64,000 nucleotides of DNA from Pyrrhoderma lamaoense (GCA_002794735.1 NBAZ01000007.1:62001-126000); one strand, 5' to 3'. Shown: positions 1-13,065, numbered from the stretch's first letter. A program made the numbers and translations. The notes: generated by a model not told the origin, from the letters alone.

Positions 1-15
1 GTATGCGCTGACTGC

Positions 16-1097
16 ATGTATATAGATGCGAATAAGTGGAAAGAATTCAGTGTTATATCTTACCCCTCTAAAAAGTGGGAAGAAACGGACATCGAAATAG
101 CAATTTCACACTGCGGTGTATGCGGTTCAGATGTTCATACTATCTCCTCTGGTTGGGGAGCTATAGTCACTCCTCTAGTTGTCGGACATGAAATTTCGGG
201 TACGGCAGTCCGCGTAGGCTCAAAAGTTACATCCGTCAAAGTAGGGGACAGAGTCGGCGTAGGTGCTCAAATTGCGTCATGCTACGATTGCAAGCTTTGT
301 AAGAACGATAATGAGAACTATTGTCCTAAAATGATCGACACGTACGGAGCGGCGTACCCTGACGGAGTGAGGACGATGGGTGGCTACTCAACTGGAATCA
401 TCGCTGATGAACGATTTGTGTTTCCTATTCCTGAAGGGGTGACGAACGCGGATGCGTGTTCGATGTTATGCGGTGGCTTGACTGTCTATAGTCCTCTTAT
501 CCGGAACGGCGCTGGTCCGGGGAAGAAGGTCGGGGTCATCGGTATCGGTGGGTTAGGACACTATGCTATCTTATTCGCCAAAGCCTTGGGGTGTGAAGTC
601 TACGCATTCTCACATTCCTCATCCAAAGAGGCCGACTGCTTAAAAATGGGTGTAGACCATTACATCCTCGACTCACCAGGCTTCCATAATCAATATCAGT
701 ATGCTTTGGATATCATCATTTCTACTCGAGACGCAACGGAAGGATTCCCATTACAAGAATATATTTCAATGCTGAATGTCCATGGAAAGTTTATCTGTGT
801 TGCCCTTCCAGAAAAACCACTCCCTGCAATCACTGGATTCACATTGCTTAACAATGGGAGTTTCATCGGGGGATCACATATCGGATCAAAAACGGAAGCA
901 ATAGAGATGCTCAAGCTAGCAGCAGAGAAAGGAATAAGGCCATGGTCAGTTTCATTCTACTATATTCTGATTGACAAACGCTCAATCTCATATCTAGGAT
1001 CGAGGAACTTCCGATGAAGGACTGCTTGAAAGCCATTGAAGGATTACTATCGGGAAAGCCTCGTTATCGATATGTGCTCACACAGGACCTTGTCTAG
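16..1097 (+). CDS. Zinc-dependent alcohol dehydrogenase, cinnamyl-alcohol/ADH6 type (5' end probably incomplete)
   Basis: This is a medium-chain, NADP-type alcohol dehydrogenase that interconverts alcohols and aldehydes in the cytosol. The catalytic-zinc site is seen in GVCGSDVHT and GHE. A four-cysteine structural zinc lobe (CYDCKLC followed by NYC) and the Rossmann motif GIGGLGH are also present. An intron at 945-997 (gtcagt..tctag) splits the Trp codon of the C-terminal RPW. Splicing gives the family ending WIEELPMKDC...YVLTQDLV with a stop at 1095-1097. Without splicing the frame ends prematurely at 1017. The model has 342 residues, about 15 fewer than usual at the N-terminus. The first bases resemble an intron end (gctgac then tatag), so the first exon may lie left of the window. 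The family is certain; the exact alcohol substrate is not. Confidence 0.9.
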
Positions 1098-1589
1098 TTG
1101 ACCTGAGTATATGTAGATATTATAACCCATAGCTGATCTATCTCGTGGATTACTGTAGTTTATCAAGCAAAAAAAATGTAGATAAGACGAATGATATAAC
1201 AATTCAAATACATGTATACCGGCAAAAGGATTAAACCTCGGTAACTTGAGTTTTTGTTATTGTGACAGGATCATACATCATTTGAGGCTAACAATTTCTA
1301 TAAGTAGAAATCGTAACTTGTAACTTAATCCTTAGCGCCATGGCTGGAATATTTGATAAATTAAAATTTGAGAGTATTCTCTTATATTTACTTATAGGTC
1401 AGACGTATGCATGTACACATCTGATATGATAATAGTTATTTCTAGTACGGGATGCTTTATAGAATGTATACATCGAGATAACAGTAATCTTCTTCTATGC
1501 TCAGGCGGTACCTGAGAGAAATGATAGCTACTGAAAACTTTCTTGGTTAATATCCACTGACCCTTATTTGCTTCAATACACGGGGTACA
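1098..1589. other. Intergenic region between convergent genes
   Basis: AT-rich spacer holding the 3' ends of the dehydrogenase gene and the Pro/Gln/Met-rich gene. No coding signal or RNA gene was recognised. Confidence 0.6.
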
Positions 1590-2498
1590 CTAACTGTCCC
1601 TAATCCTTTTGAGAAGTCCACCTTTCTTTTCCTTTATTGTGACTTCGTTTTTCTCTTTAACCACGAATGTCTTTTTCCCAACTGCATATGTCTCTTCTCT
1701 CGTAGTTTTCGACTGTCCAGAACTATCAGTCTTTGAACTACTTTTCTGACTAACTAATCTGGGCTTTGGAGGAGCCTCAGGAGCATATACTACTAAAGGC
1801 TGGTTAGATTTTATGACAAGTTCGTGGCTTGTGGTTTGTTTTCTTGATGGTCTATCGGCGGAGTGACGAGTATGGGATCCACGGGCTGGAGATGGAACAA
1901 GAGCCTGGCTCATGGGAGGCCGAGACTGAGGAACGACCGGACTCATCGGTTGCTGGATTATTGGTTGCTGACTAAATGGTTGCTGCATTGGCTGTTGACT
2001 CGCCGGTCGATTACTCATAGGACGACTCATTGGTTGTTCACTCATGGGACGACTCATTGGTTGACTTGTAGGATAGGCCATTGGTTGACTCGTAGGATAG
2101 GCCATTGGTACCGGAGTTGAGGGTACGGGATAACCTGAGGCGACATTGGGCATTGGGCTGTGATGCACGGGAGTTGGACTACCTGGGAAATTGGATGACA
2201 TTGATTGAGCCCTCATTTGTTGGGCATACGGACTGCCTGCTGGAATGACTGGGACTGGAGCATATGGTGAGCCTTGGCCCATGTATGGTGAGGTGATCTT
2301 CCGTAGGGGCTTCTGCTGTCCATTATTAAAGTACTGATTTGATGAGTCTAGAATCCACCATTTCGTCTGCTTTTATAGCGTTGACTTCGTGGTTTGCGAT
2401 GTCTGGACTAGTAGAAGCCCTCGCCAGGTTACAGTAGCATTCTCCACATTTAGATCGCACGCAGATACGCATATAGCACTCGTTTTGGGACGAAACAT
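1590..2498 (-). CDS. Pro/Gln/Met/Ser-rich protein of unknown function, two exons
   Basis: I do not recognise this gene. Exon 1 (2433-2498) encodes 22 residues starting MFRPKTSAICV. The intron (2370-2432) has gtaacc and aaaag ends. Exon 2 (1590-2369) continues in frame with KWWILDSSNQYF and KPLRKITSPYMGQGSPY, giving 281 residues. The middle is disordered, with tandem degenerate repeats such as MAYPTSQP, SRPMS and QQPM. The C-terminus is charged and lysine-rich (GGLLKRIRDS). The start at 2498 was chosen because an in-frame stop lies a few codons upstream and splicing from it keeps the frame. No signal peptide or membrane segment is seen. The aromatic N-terminal block followed by a disordered tail may be a conserved fungal family, but that is inference. 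Confidence 0.6.
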
Positions 2499-3813
2499 GT
2501 TTGGCCAGGTATTCGTACGAGTCGTAGCTCAAAGTATAAGCAAAGCTTGTCATTTTCTTTATGATGGAGGCGTAGACATCCCAAGAAAAGAATTATTGGT
2601 GGTAAGCTAAGTGAACCAAATAACGGAAATTAGAAGATTCAACCTGAACTCTCAGAATGTTACTTCTCTTTCACTTTATCCCAGATTTCAAGACTGGTTT
2701 GAGTCAGAGCGGCTGTAATGATGACTCAGAAGCTGTTTAACGCAAAGTATAATAATCTATAAATCATAATTTGTATAACACCTTGCCATTCTTACTACTT
2801 AATCAGCATGAACTAAGATTTGCACAACCTCAATCACATAACTACAAATCCAAAGAGATGTAAAATAAACATTGCTTCTGAAGAGCGCCCGTATTATACA
2901 TATATAAATTTTGTAGTTACACATAATTGTTAGTAATATCACGAAGTACAGGAACTGGTATGTTTTAATTGCCTATAGGTACGAATCGACGATACACGTA
3001 CCTGTCAAGATATATTAGCAAAGTATTAGGTAGTGCTAACCTTCGCAAACTAGTTTCAAGCCGTTATATTGCAGACTTATATGCACCCACAGCCAGCTCT
3101 CGAGATGTAAGCTTGGGGAAAAGACGATAAATACTTTATAACAGCGTAACCGATTGAAGTAGTGTGTCGCGCAATAACATGTGATAGAAATTGCAATACT
3201 TTCTTTCTTTTTCGAGATTATTGTGATCCGAGTATATCTAGTGTATCAGGGTTTACATATCGTAGCTATGTCGTATCATGAACTACTCTCACGGGTAAAA
3301 CTGATAAGACTGTAGCTTGAAACTTCAAAAACTTTGATATCTATTAATCTCAGTATAAAGTAGTATGTGCTCTTTCTTAAGTATAGACTCGAGCTTTTCC
3401 CATAATATGTATGATCTACCATAGGATGTCGAGTTAGATAAAAATGTAACTTTATAGGAAAAGCCACTCCTTTATCTCTCACATATACTGATCTCATCTA
3501 GTAATTTTAAGTATTCGCCCTCCTTATTCAACAATTATAGATATATCTATTTTAACAGAGTCAATCAGAGAGCTTCTGCGCCACAGAATCTTAGGACATA
3601 TGTGCTTAGCCCTCTAATACAACGATTTTGATACTGTCACTGTGACTATAATATAAACATCAGCATCTTATTCAGTGGGCTTAGTAAGCTGCTTAGACTT
3701 GCGGTTGGTTGGGAGAAATGTGGCTGTGTAATGGCGCAATAGCTACGTGCAACAAAACTCTTTAATTTCAATAGAAGTGTACACCGTCGTTCGTTCTACA
3801 TCCACTATGATGT
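2499..3813. other. Intergenic region, divergent promoters
   Basis: About 1.3 kb of AT-rich sequence between two divergently transcribed genes. It should hold both promoters. No long frame, repeat or RNA gene was recognised. Confidence 0.5.
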
Positions 3814-4985
3814 TTGCTTGTGTTTGTATTGACCTTAGCACCTCATCTTCGCACCTCCACTCACCTTCGAAGGCCAGAACGTATCAAACATCTTAACTGG
3901 AAGTTTAATCTACCTAATAAGGAATGGAATGTCGATTATGTAATTATTCTCCTTGAATACCTCTGCTCCGAAAGTAGAGGACCAAAGGACGTTGGACTGA
4001 ACGAGAGATTGTCTGTCCCTTCCCGGTTCATTGCTACTTCTGGAATATTACTCTTCGTGAATGCAGCTTCATCTCCAAAGAAAGTAGAACAAATTCATTC
4101 AGCTGGGTCATCGACTCTGAACGTGAACTCATGTGTCGCCTACGGTGCATGCACTTTAACAACAAACGACGACAATAACGGGTACACTTCCAACGAACTT
4201 GAACCAGGCACCTCTTCTCCATCCCGTTCACCATCCTGTTCTCGTTCTCGTTCTCGTTCTATAACTACCATTCCCCGTAATAACGTTCTCCAGCAGCAGC
4301 AGCAACAACAACAACAACAGGAATGTACAATTCAGAAACCGTCGGAAGAATCGGCTTTACGAGGACGACGACGAAAAAATCCGTTCTTAGCTTCTTGTTT
4401 ACGACGACTAGAATCTTTCAATCCATGCTTAGTACTCGAGAACAACGGAAGCGTCGCACGCGACCACTTGGCAGCTGAACGAACTTTCTTAGCGTACGTC
4501 AGGACATCACTCGTATGTGCAACGATGGGAGTCAGTGAGTAACCTTTTCATTAGTGTATCCTAAAGTATCTTCAGTCAAGTCAACTAATCCCAACGCACA
4601 TATCTTCCCCTAAACTCAATAGCTCTCGTCCAACTCTTATCTCTAACTTCTCACTCCATGCCTCCGCGCTTACAAGCTCTAGGCCAATACCTCGGCGCAA
4701 TAGCAGAGTTATTCGGTATACTAATAATGATAATCGGTATGTCTCATTTCCCTCCATATCAACCTTATCAGAAAAAAAAAATCCCTCTCTCCATACTCAA
4801 ACTTAATCTAACTTTCTTGCTCTTGACTTCCACCAGCTGTTTCACGTTATTTCGCTATGCAACGTTCCCTTATCGAAGGAAAATACCGGCCTGCTGGGAT
4901 GATCATCTGGGTTTTGTCATTCGGGATGGGAGCACTAATACTCATTATTTTTGGTCTCCTTATCGGAATCGCTATCTCTCGCTGA
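3814..4985 (+). CDS. DUF202 (YidH-like) small integral membrane domain protein
   Basis: The C-terminal 110 residues form a DUF202 domain with three membrane segments. It begins with the family signature RDHLAAERTFLAYVRTSL at the end of exon 1. Exons are 3814-4534, 4623-4736 and 4837-4985. Introns 4535-4622 (gtgagt..atag) and 4737-4836 (gtatgt..ccag) restore the domain in frame. The last exon reads AVSRYFAMQRSLIEGKYRPAG, then a hydrophobic helix and a stop at 4983-4985. The 327-residue model has a low-complexity N-terminal half with SRSRSRS and a run of ten glutamines (4291-4320). The domain is confidently placed, but its biochemical role is unknown. The N-terminal start is uncertain: any of several Met codons, or a missed upstream intron, is possible. 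Confidence 0.75.
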
Positions 4986-5403
4986 AACTCTATGACTTTC
5001 ACGAGATTTTTGTTATATTGATGAGTGTTACAGTGTGCTTTTCTTAGGAGTGTTTGTCTCGTGCTTTGCTTTCCGAAATTAGATTTTTTGTACTATAAAT
5101 TAAGTGTGAACCCATAAGAGGCAATTCAAATCATTTTAAACACCTTTCTGTCTCGACTACTTGTCTGAACACACACAGTGTAACACACGCATAAGTAAAT
5201 GTGAAAATATAGTAGATTCCCTATGACAAATAACATTATGGGAGACGTAAGAAGTACAATGAGCATATAAAATACGTGACATGAGACTAAAACACAAGCA
5301 ATAACACATAGACATAGTACTGCGGGAAGAAAAAAAAAACGAACAAGATGATGAACAGACAACCCGACTAAAAAAAAGACTCATACACTTCCGAACTTTT
5401 TTT
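4986..5403. other. Intergenic region between convergent genes
   Basis: AT-rich spacer carrying the 3' untranslated ends of the DUF202 gene (+) and the elongation factor 3 gene (-). The frames in it are low-complexity and not credible. Confidence 0.5.
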
Positions 5404-8400
5404 TTACAGGTCAAAGTCATCAACATCTTCACCCCGCTTCTTGCGTGCCATGCGCTCCTTCTTCAGCTTGCGAGCCTCTGACGACGTAACCTTCCTAGTC
5501 TTCTGTACTTCAACCTTATTACCCATAGCGTCATATTGATCCTCATCTTCGCCGTCCTTCTTATCAATACGGGGACCAGAGCCCTGGCCTTCAACCCAGT
5601 TGTGGCCAGAAGCCTCAAGGCGACCATCACGCATAGCCCAAACTCTGTAGAATAATGTGTGAGAAACAGTTGATATTAGAATAAAAAGTAATAAACAAAA
5701 ACTCACTCTTTACAGATGGACTCAGAGAAGTCACGGTTGTGGGTGATAATAAGAACACCACCCTCGAATACCTTGAGGGCACCAATGAGAGCAGCAAGTG
5801 ACTCACGGTCAAGGTAGTTAGTAGGCTCATCCAACATGATAACGTGAGGACGACGCCAGGTGGCTGCACCGAGCACAATCTTGACTTTCTGACCACCGGA
5901 CAGACCACGCATGGTGTTGTGGGAGACGAACTCAGGCTCAAGACCGAAATCGGCAAAGTGCTTCTCAATCTCACGACGAACAAGAGGACGGAGGAGACCG
6001 AGACGCTGAGCTTCCCTAGTGTCGATTTCAATGACCTTCTTTTCGAAACCACGCTTGACGAGATCATCACGGGGAAGCCAGATGTTCTCAGATGATGAAA
6101 GTCCCTTGAACGAAACTTCGTACTCGTAAGACTGTTTTAATTTCTTACGTGCAACGATTTCATCAATGACACGCTTTTGACCCTCAACAACGATGTTAGC
6201 ACCGTCCTTCATCTTTTGCATCTCCTCTTCTGAGATCTGACGGTTAGCCTTGGACATCTCTTCGAGATCTTCACCAGTCTGATAACGCCAGAGCATGTAT
6301 TCGAGAGGAGTCTTGTCGAGATGGTTATCGATGTGGTGGAAAGCGTGCTGAGCAACGTAACCAACAACCAAGTTAGGGTGCTTCCAGATTTCACCACCCT
6401 TGTTTGGTTCTGTCTCACCAACAAGGAGCTTGACGAGAGTTGATTTACCTGAACCGTTAGGACCAAGGATGGCAACACGAGACGAAAGGGAAACTTGGAG
6501 AGTGATATCATACAATTGCTGAACAGGACTTCCAGGGTACTGGAATCCAACCTTACGCATCTTGAGGAGGGATTTTTCCTTAGTCTTGACACCCTCAAGA
6601 AGTGGTGGGTCAGGGAGCTTGAACTTGTAGTCCTCAGCGGCTTCAAGAGTGTAGTAAGACTTGGCCTCTGGTACAGCCTTGACGAAAGCCTCGAGGTTAC
6701 CCTTGTAGCGCCTGAGCTTGAAGCGGTTAAGGTGGAGAACATCGGTGATAGTGTTGTTGAGGAAACCTGAATCGTGAGAAACGATGATTGAAGTACAGGT
6801 CTTCAAGTTCGTAAGATAGTTCTCGAGCCATGCAACGTTGATAACGTCAAGATGGTTAGTGGGCTCATCGAGAAGAAGAATGTCAGCCTTGAAGAGCATA
6901 GCACGAGCCAATGCGAGCTTCATCTTCCAACCACCAGAAAGGGAACCAATAGCCTGTGCCTGTCTCTCATCTGAGAAACCAACGGATGCAAGAGTCTCAA
7001 TGCACTCCTTCTCAGTAGCTTGGATACGCTTGTCTGAGAGGATGAACTGGAGAACAGTGGTATCGGCTTCACTACCATCGATATCGTGCTCGACGTAGAA
7101 AGTGCGGACTTCATCAGGGGATGGGAATCCTTCAACTTGCCCATTGGTAATAGCACGCATGAGCGTTGACTTTCCAGTACCGTTCTTACCACAGAGACCG
7201 TAACGGTGACCACGCTTAAGACGTAATGTAGCAGTGTTAAGCAAGATCTTCGCACCGTAGGCGAGTGAGAATTGACAGTTACAAAGATCTTCACCCTCCT
7301 CTTCATCATCATTGTCACCCTCTTCCTCATTGTCCTCAGCAGACGAACGGATCATGAATTCTGCAGCGACGCTAGCAGGCTCAGGAGTCGAAGCAACGAA
7401 TGCGAGGTATGGAGAGAGCGATTGCCAGTCAGCGTTGTCAAAAGTCTTGGTGTTGACAAGCGCAGCAGCAAGCGTGCCTACGTATTGAACGGTAACATCC
7501 GAAGCGGAAGGTACCGGTGAGGCACCAAGCTTCTTGTATACAGAGACAAGGGATGATGCGAGAGCGGAAGGCTCAGCAAGCTTGAGAGGTGGAAGATCTG
7601 TACCATCACCAGTAGGTACATCACCAACTTGACGAAGGGTTGCAATAGCGCGCTCAACGACACTGCGAGCTTCTGGGTCTCCAACAGTGTCCTTGATCTT
7701 GATGAGACCAGGAAGAGTTTTGGTAAGAAAGGTCGAACAGTGGTAGCTGAGTCGACGAGTTTTGACATGTTGTCAACAATTCTATATTGTATCCATATTA
7801 GTAAAGATTAGTAATTCGATGCTATGTTATTGGAACTTACACAGCGATCTTACGCTTCGTAGCAGTAAGTTTTTCATTAAGACCACGTGAAAGAAGAGGA
7901 ACCATAAGAGAAAGAGTAGGAGAATCTACTTCGGAAACGAATGTCGTCGCGGAGAGGAGTTGAATACACTTGGGTACTTCCTCAACCGGATTAATCAAAG
8001 CAGAAATAAGGGCCGGAATAAAGCGTTCAATGTCCTTGTTGGAAATTAATGCAGTAGCCTTTGTAAGTGATTCACGAGAAGCCTTCTTCACGTCGGCTTT
8101 GGTATCCCAGATGACTTCAGAAAGAACTGGGATGATTTCAGGCATAAGCTTGGCAGTTTGGGTCGGTGCACTCTCAACCAATTGATCGAGAATGGTCAAG
8201 CAACCTGTCTTGACTTGCCATTTGCCGGCAGTTTTGATTTGGTGGAGAAGGGTGGGCATGATCGATGCAGTGGCCCACGGGTTCATAGCGGTGACGTAAG
8301 ATTTGACAGCCTCCAATGCTGCTGCTCTTGGAGCTGGCATCTTGTCGGCGAAGCCCTCAAGAAGAGCGGCATACAATCCAGAACTGACAAAAGTCGGTTC

Positions 8401-8703
8401 GAGAGACTTGATTGCACCTCCTGCAATGATTCCTGAAACTGCTTTTGCAGCACCCTCACGGGCAGCGGGGCTCTTCTTGTCAGCAAGAGCCTTGAGGGCG
8501 GCATCGTTGAAGCCACTTGAGACGAAGGCAGAAGGACCTTCTTTTTGGGCGTTAGCTACAAAAGATGCAACAGCGGCATCACGAGTTGCCTTGTCGGCAG
8601 CGAAGAGAGAAGAAACGTCAATTTTACTGTCGGAGGCCATAGCAGCTTTGAGGTCAGCAGGAGCAGGGATGGAGGTAGAAGTAGCAACAGACGTCGCGGG
8701 CAT
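5404..8703 (-). CDS. TEF3: Translation elongation factor 3 (EF-3), ribosome-associated ABCF ATPase
   Basis: EF-3 is the fungal ATPase that promotes release of E-site tRNA and recharging of the ribosome with eEF1A-aminoacyl-tRNA. Exons are 7841-8703, 5707-7781 and 5404-5644, with introns of 59 and 62 nt. From the N-terminus come HEAT repeats, then a first ABC domain with GKNGTGKST (about residue 480), LSGGWKMKL and LLLDEPTNHLD. A second ABC domain has GPNGSGKST, the chromodomain-like insertion, LSGGQKVK and LDEPTNYLD. The C-terminus is lysine/arginine-rich. The start MPATSVATSTS was chosen because the upstream frame is not conserved in character. One base is missing near 7711-7720: frame VRPFLPKL must shift by -1 to reach PGLIKIK. 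Adding it gives 3180 nt and 1059 residues, the normal family length. Confidence 0.96.
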
Positions 8704-9676
8704 TTCAATATGGGTTTCTAATATGTCTAGAAATTTTCTTTTTTTTTTCGGCCAAACAACCACAAAGAACGATCGGGGTTTAGATAGACGATCAGATTAA
8801 TATGTGCATATAGTCAATGAGGAGTATGACATACCTTGTAAGAAAAGAAAAAATTTAGTGAGACTATGAGCTTTAGTCTACAATCGTATGTAAGGCTTGC
8901 AATAACAAGAAACAACGAGACACTCTAAAGCGGTCTATACGAGTAAAAAAAGAATGGGCCGAAGCCTGTGAAAGAAGAGAGAGTTATGTCAGTAAAAGCG
9001 TGCTCGACGGCAAGGACGACGACGAAGGCGTTGATGACAACGGTGGGAGCAGGGAAGAAGGGAAGGGAAAGGCATACTGACCGTCTAAAAGGTTAGAAAG
9101 GGGAAAGTGGGGCAACCACGAAGTTTTCGAGCGATATCTATATAACGTCCCAAAAGCGGAGTTACAAAGCATTTCCTTATTTGGAACAAAGCTGTGGCTT
9201 TTTTACCCCGGTCTCTACCTTGAGCCGGCGATTCCTCACGAGAACAAGTGACTTTAGGAGACTGTCACTGTCTCCTGCATTGCTTTATTTGGTGAGTGAC
9301 TTAGGAGAGAACAGGGCAAGTGAGTAGATGTTGGCAACTCCTTCGGTGGACGCCTCCGTCGGTCGAGGGAGAGCAGACAACTCCCCGAGTCCGTCGGCTC
9401 GCCACACTTGAAACACACACATCCAACGTTGCCAGTTGATCATTCAATCAATATCACTGCATCTCCATATCACCCGTGCCTACCTTTCGCGTAAAGATGC
9501 GGAGAAGCAATGCCACATCCCCCGCCTTGCACAGCACACACCCTCTATTTCTGGTTGCCAACAAAGCTTCCTTTATTCGGCGCTGCTTACTGACATGAAT
9601 ACCATTCATTCTATAAATTAAGAAAAAAAGCACTGTCTACTAAACAGTCCGAGTCCAATTACATCAACAGCATCTT
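8704..9676 (-). promoter_or_regulatory. EF-3 promoter and leader with two possible 5'UTR introns; also 3' flank of the V-ATPase gene
   Basis: Reading the minus strand, a TATA-like TTATATAG lies at about 9137-9144. Pyrimidine-rich leader sequence follows. Two intron-like segments precede the start codon. One, at about 8966-9081, has gtcagt, a tactgac branch site and ttctttcacag. The other, at about 8718-8834, has gtatgt and acatattag. They would place much of the 5' untranslated region in spliced exons. Leader introns are common in highly expressed fungal genes, but here they are inferred only from splice signals. The 9300-9676 part shows no further gene. Confidence 0.45.
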
Positions 9677-12600
9677 TTAAGCTTCCGAGAATTTCAACGG
9701 TGTAAACGCCTAAAACGTGTCAGTCAGTTTCCAATCAATCAAGATAGAAGGTGTTCTTGTCGCGAATAAGTACTTACATGTCCACCACCCTCAAAGTGCT
9801 TGCTGTTTGCCTCAACCCAATGTAGACGCAAGGCATGCAAGAACGCAGACAAGCCCTAAAATTGACAATAGGTTAGAAATCACGACTTCCAGCACGAGGC
9901 TCATGAGAAATCACAAGACTTACTTCCATCACACAAAGAATAAATACAGTTAGTGTAAACCATATAAAGAAGACAATCGCAAGACCGATCTTGCCGACGA
10001 TTCCATTCCACCCTAAAGCCAACTCAACTGTCATAGACCATAACACTTCTGAAAGCTGAGCATGCGCGAGGGATAACGCCCACAGACGCAGATAGGAGGC
10101 TGTATGAGAGATACATCCAAGACAGAACTCGATGGTGTGAATAACTTGATGGACAACGACCTCGCTGAAGTCATGCTGCTCCTAGATAGCCGATAAATAT
10201 ACTTCAAATAGACTCCTGACCCCATAAATAAACTCACCTCGTTTTCTTCCATATCTTCCACAATAGCACGTCCATTTCCCTCTTCCTCTCCCTCAAGATC
10301 ACCACTGACTCTTGGAGCATCATCTCCATTATGAAGACCAACATAACCCTGACCATGGATCTTATGCATTTCCTTCCATTCCAAATAGGGCTTTGTGATC
10401 AACAGCCATGGAACACAAATCGCTGCCAATCCCAGAAGCACAAGCTGAACCATCGCTTGACCAGGGTACAATTGTTTTCAGGTAATACTGTACCAGGTGA
10501 GAGGAACATATCGATGATCATGTTCAATAACGACGGAGGCTGAATAGAAGCCTGCGACCAATCAACACTCCATTTGTAAAGTATACAAAGAACAAGATAG
10601 CCAAAGATTGATTGAAGGAAGATCATTTGAGGTATGAAATTAGTGTACAGATCTTGCAATCGATTAAATCGAAGGTGATTCGGGACTTGCAAGCAAAGTG
10701 CGAAGGTCATCTGTGTGATAGATGAGATAGATGAAATCAGAAGGCTGGAATTTCAACTTACATGAATGACACCCAGTACGACAGACATTTTCATCTTGTA
10801 CGAGTTCGTGAACACGAGAGCGTTATCGGACTCATGCCAGGCAGGATCGAGACCAAAGGGATACACATGTCCATTCGCAATAGCTTCGACGGAATCACTA
10901 CCTTCCGCATCCGGCCAGTTCCAACCAGAATGCCAGATGTGTAAAGACTTCGAGAAGATATCATTGTACATCAAGCCAGTGTAAATTGAGAAGAAACCCA
11001 TCAAAAGAATGATATAACGTCCACTAAAGATATATTAGCACCTATACTGACTTTCTCTGAATGAAGATTACTTACTAGAAGAACGTGCCCAGAATCTATC
11101 ACAAATGAACAAATGAAAAGCCATTGAGTGATACATTACAATGATAACACGAGTTAACGATCTTACCTCTCCCATATCCGCATGTTTGAGCTTCCTCTCT
11201 GATGCAATCATAGCAAGTGCAGCGAAAAGAATGATAGTCCCATGACCGATATCTCCAAACATAACAGCAAACAGGAAAGGGAATGTGATGACGGCAAACA
11301 GACCAGGGTTAACTTCCTGATAAGAAGAGATACCATAACTGTCCATAATGGCTTGAAAACCCTCCGTAAACTTGTTTGTGCGAACAAATGTCGGAGGCTT
11401 CTTGTTAGTTCGAAGCTCGTGAAGAATCGGAGGAACATTCGTCCCAGATTCCTCCTAAAAATACAGTAAGAATATTGAATACGGAAAGTAAGGGGTAAAC
11501 ATACGGTTGCATGACGCAAAGCTACTTGGATTCTTGTGATATCTCTCGTAGGAACCCAGCCTTCCGCAAGAAGTGTCTTTCGCCGAGTATCGTAATTAAA
11601 GAGATTCAAAGTTTCGTAGATGAGCTTCTCCTTGCGAACGACATCTTGCCATTTGGTGACACAATCACCAACAGCGTTGAGTTCAATACGTCTATTGTGC
11701 CCGGTATTGTAGAGAGCAGTAGAAAGATCCTCAATGCGTGTATTCACATCACGGAGAGCATCATTACGTTTATCCGCATTTGCATCGATGGGATAAAGTG
11801 TTGCACCCATTGCCTCTGCGACCTTACGAATCTTCGCAAGCAATGCCTCTCCATGAGCAAATATTATGAACACGTTCTTTCGCACTTCCTCTCCGGAGAC
11901 TGGATTGATGAAAGGTTCTTCGATGTCAGCATGGTTCATGTACAAGTTTCCACGAAGGACACGCCATAGAACACGCTCAAACGTTGGTAGTCGTGACCGT
12001 TCAATAGTCCCAGAAACAAACCTATAGACTATTAGAAGACAATAGTTATAGACACCTTTGGTTGCTTACTCAAGTCAAAGCCGCCAGACAAAAACTGGCT
12101 TCCATTGAACTGGCTTTCAGTGTCATCATGTTGAAGAAGCGGAGCAGAACTATCATCGAATGATGTACGGATTTCGCCTTGGTGCCCCTCAGCCTATTCT
12201 CACAGAATCTCAGTAAGCAGAACGCCACATTTACATGTTTATTCACCTTCTGGAAGAAAACAGCAGTCTCTCGAAGCACATGTCTAGCCTCGAATAATTC
12301 TCTTAGTCGCTCACTCAGCGTTTCATAACTATCGTTCATTTGGATAAGCCTTTTCTCATGTTCTGCCAACTGAACATCCAAGTCATCGATAGTTTGAGGA
12401 CCCGAGGGCCAACTGTTATCATAGACAGGGCTGATTCGTACAAAGGCCTGACATGTATTGTCTCCTTCTCCTTCTGAATCTGAGAAAGAAAGAAACGGAC
12501 GCGGCGGGCCATCTCATCTATTCGCCGTATTTCAGCAACATAGGAACGTTGAAAAGGATTGACGTCAGGATTCAACTATTTCAAGTCAAAAAAACTTAGT

Positions 12601-12818
12601 ATAGTATGATGAAAAAATGGCAAGCTATACACGAACATCTTTAAATTGGACGTTCCCGAGTTCTCCAAGCTCATACACGGTATCATGAGCAACTTCAGTT
12701 GGTACTATGAGCTGCACCAGGCTCATAGATTCGGAGCCTGTGGCGGAGTTAATTTAGAGAAAAATCTAGAGTTTGACCAACTTCACGCACGAAATAATGT
12801 TGGGTATTCATCCCCCAT
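9677..12818 (-). CDS. VPH1: V-type H+-ATPase V0 subunit a (Vph1/Stv1 type)
   Basis: This subunit forms the proton half-channels of the vacuolar/endosomal V-ATPase and anchors V1 through its N-terminal domain. Twelve exons were placed: 12791-12818, 12637-12737, 12247-12575, 12070-12193, 11505-12022, 11167-11454, 11076-11095, 10762-11023, 10238-10710, 9924-10181, 9778-9855 and 9677-9709. The N-terminus reads [19 protein letters not shown]. The membrane part contains [11 protein letters not shown] and [16 protein letters not shown], which holds the family's essential arginine. The end is [11 protein letters not shown]. Single bases are missing at the CCC run near 12401 (VGPR to GPQTIDDLD) and at TTTT 10475-10478 (LSPGTVLPE to QLYPGQ). 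Adding them gives 2514 nt and 837 residues, the normal size. Exon 7 is a 20 nt micro-exon. Confidence 0.95.
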
Positions 12819-13065
12819 CCTGACAACAAACGCAAGTGTGCGCGATTATCAAAATGCGAGATAAATGGTATATGAGAGTATGACTAGTGCCGATTCTGAG
12901 TTCTACCAAGTCGACGCATCAGTGACCGTGAGAGCTACCTACCTGTACAGTGCATTGGTACGGCAATACGAAAGATAACTAGTTCCTCAATTAACTAAAC
13001 TCCTCAATTGAACAAGTTATACGACAACACCTGAAATCTTAAAGTCTAGTCTTTACAGAAATAAA
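12819..13065. promoter_or_regulatory. Shared divergent promoter
   Basis: Only 247 bp separate the start codons of the V-ATPase subunit a gene (-) and the next gene (+). Both promoters must lie here. No specific operator was recognised. Confidence 0.5.

Noticed and set aside
7700..7725. Programmed -1 ribosomal frameshift in EF-3
   Set aside because: No slippery heptamer or downstream structure is evident, and similar one-base losses occur in many unrelated genes of the window. A sequence error is simpler.
8303..8800. 165-codon plus-strand frame opposite EF-3 exon 1
   Set aside because: Antisense shadow of a strongly conserved gene; Ala/Ser-rich by codon complementarity.
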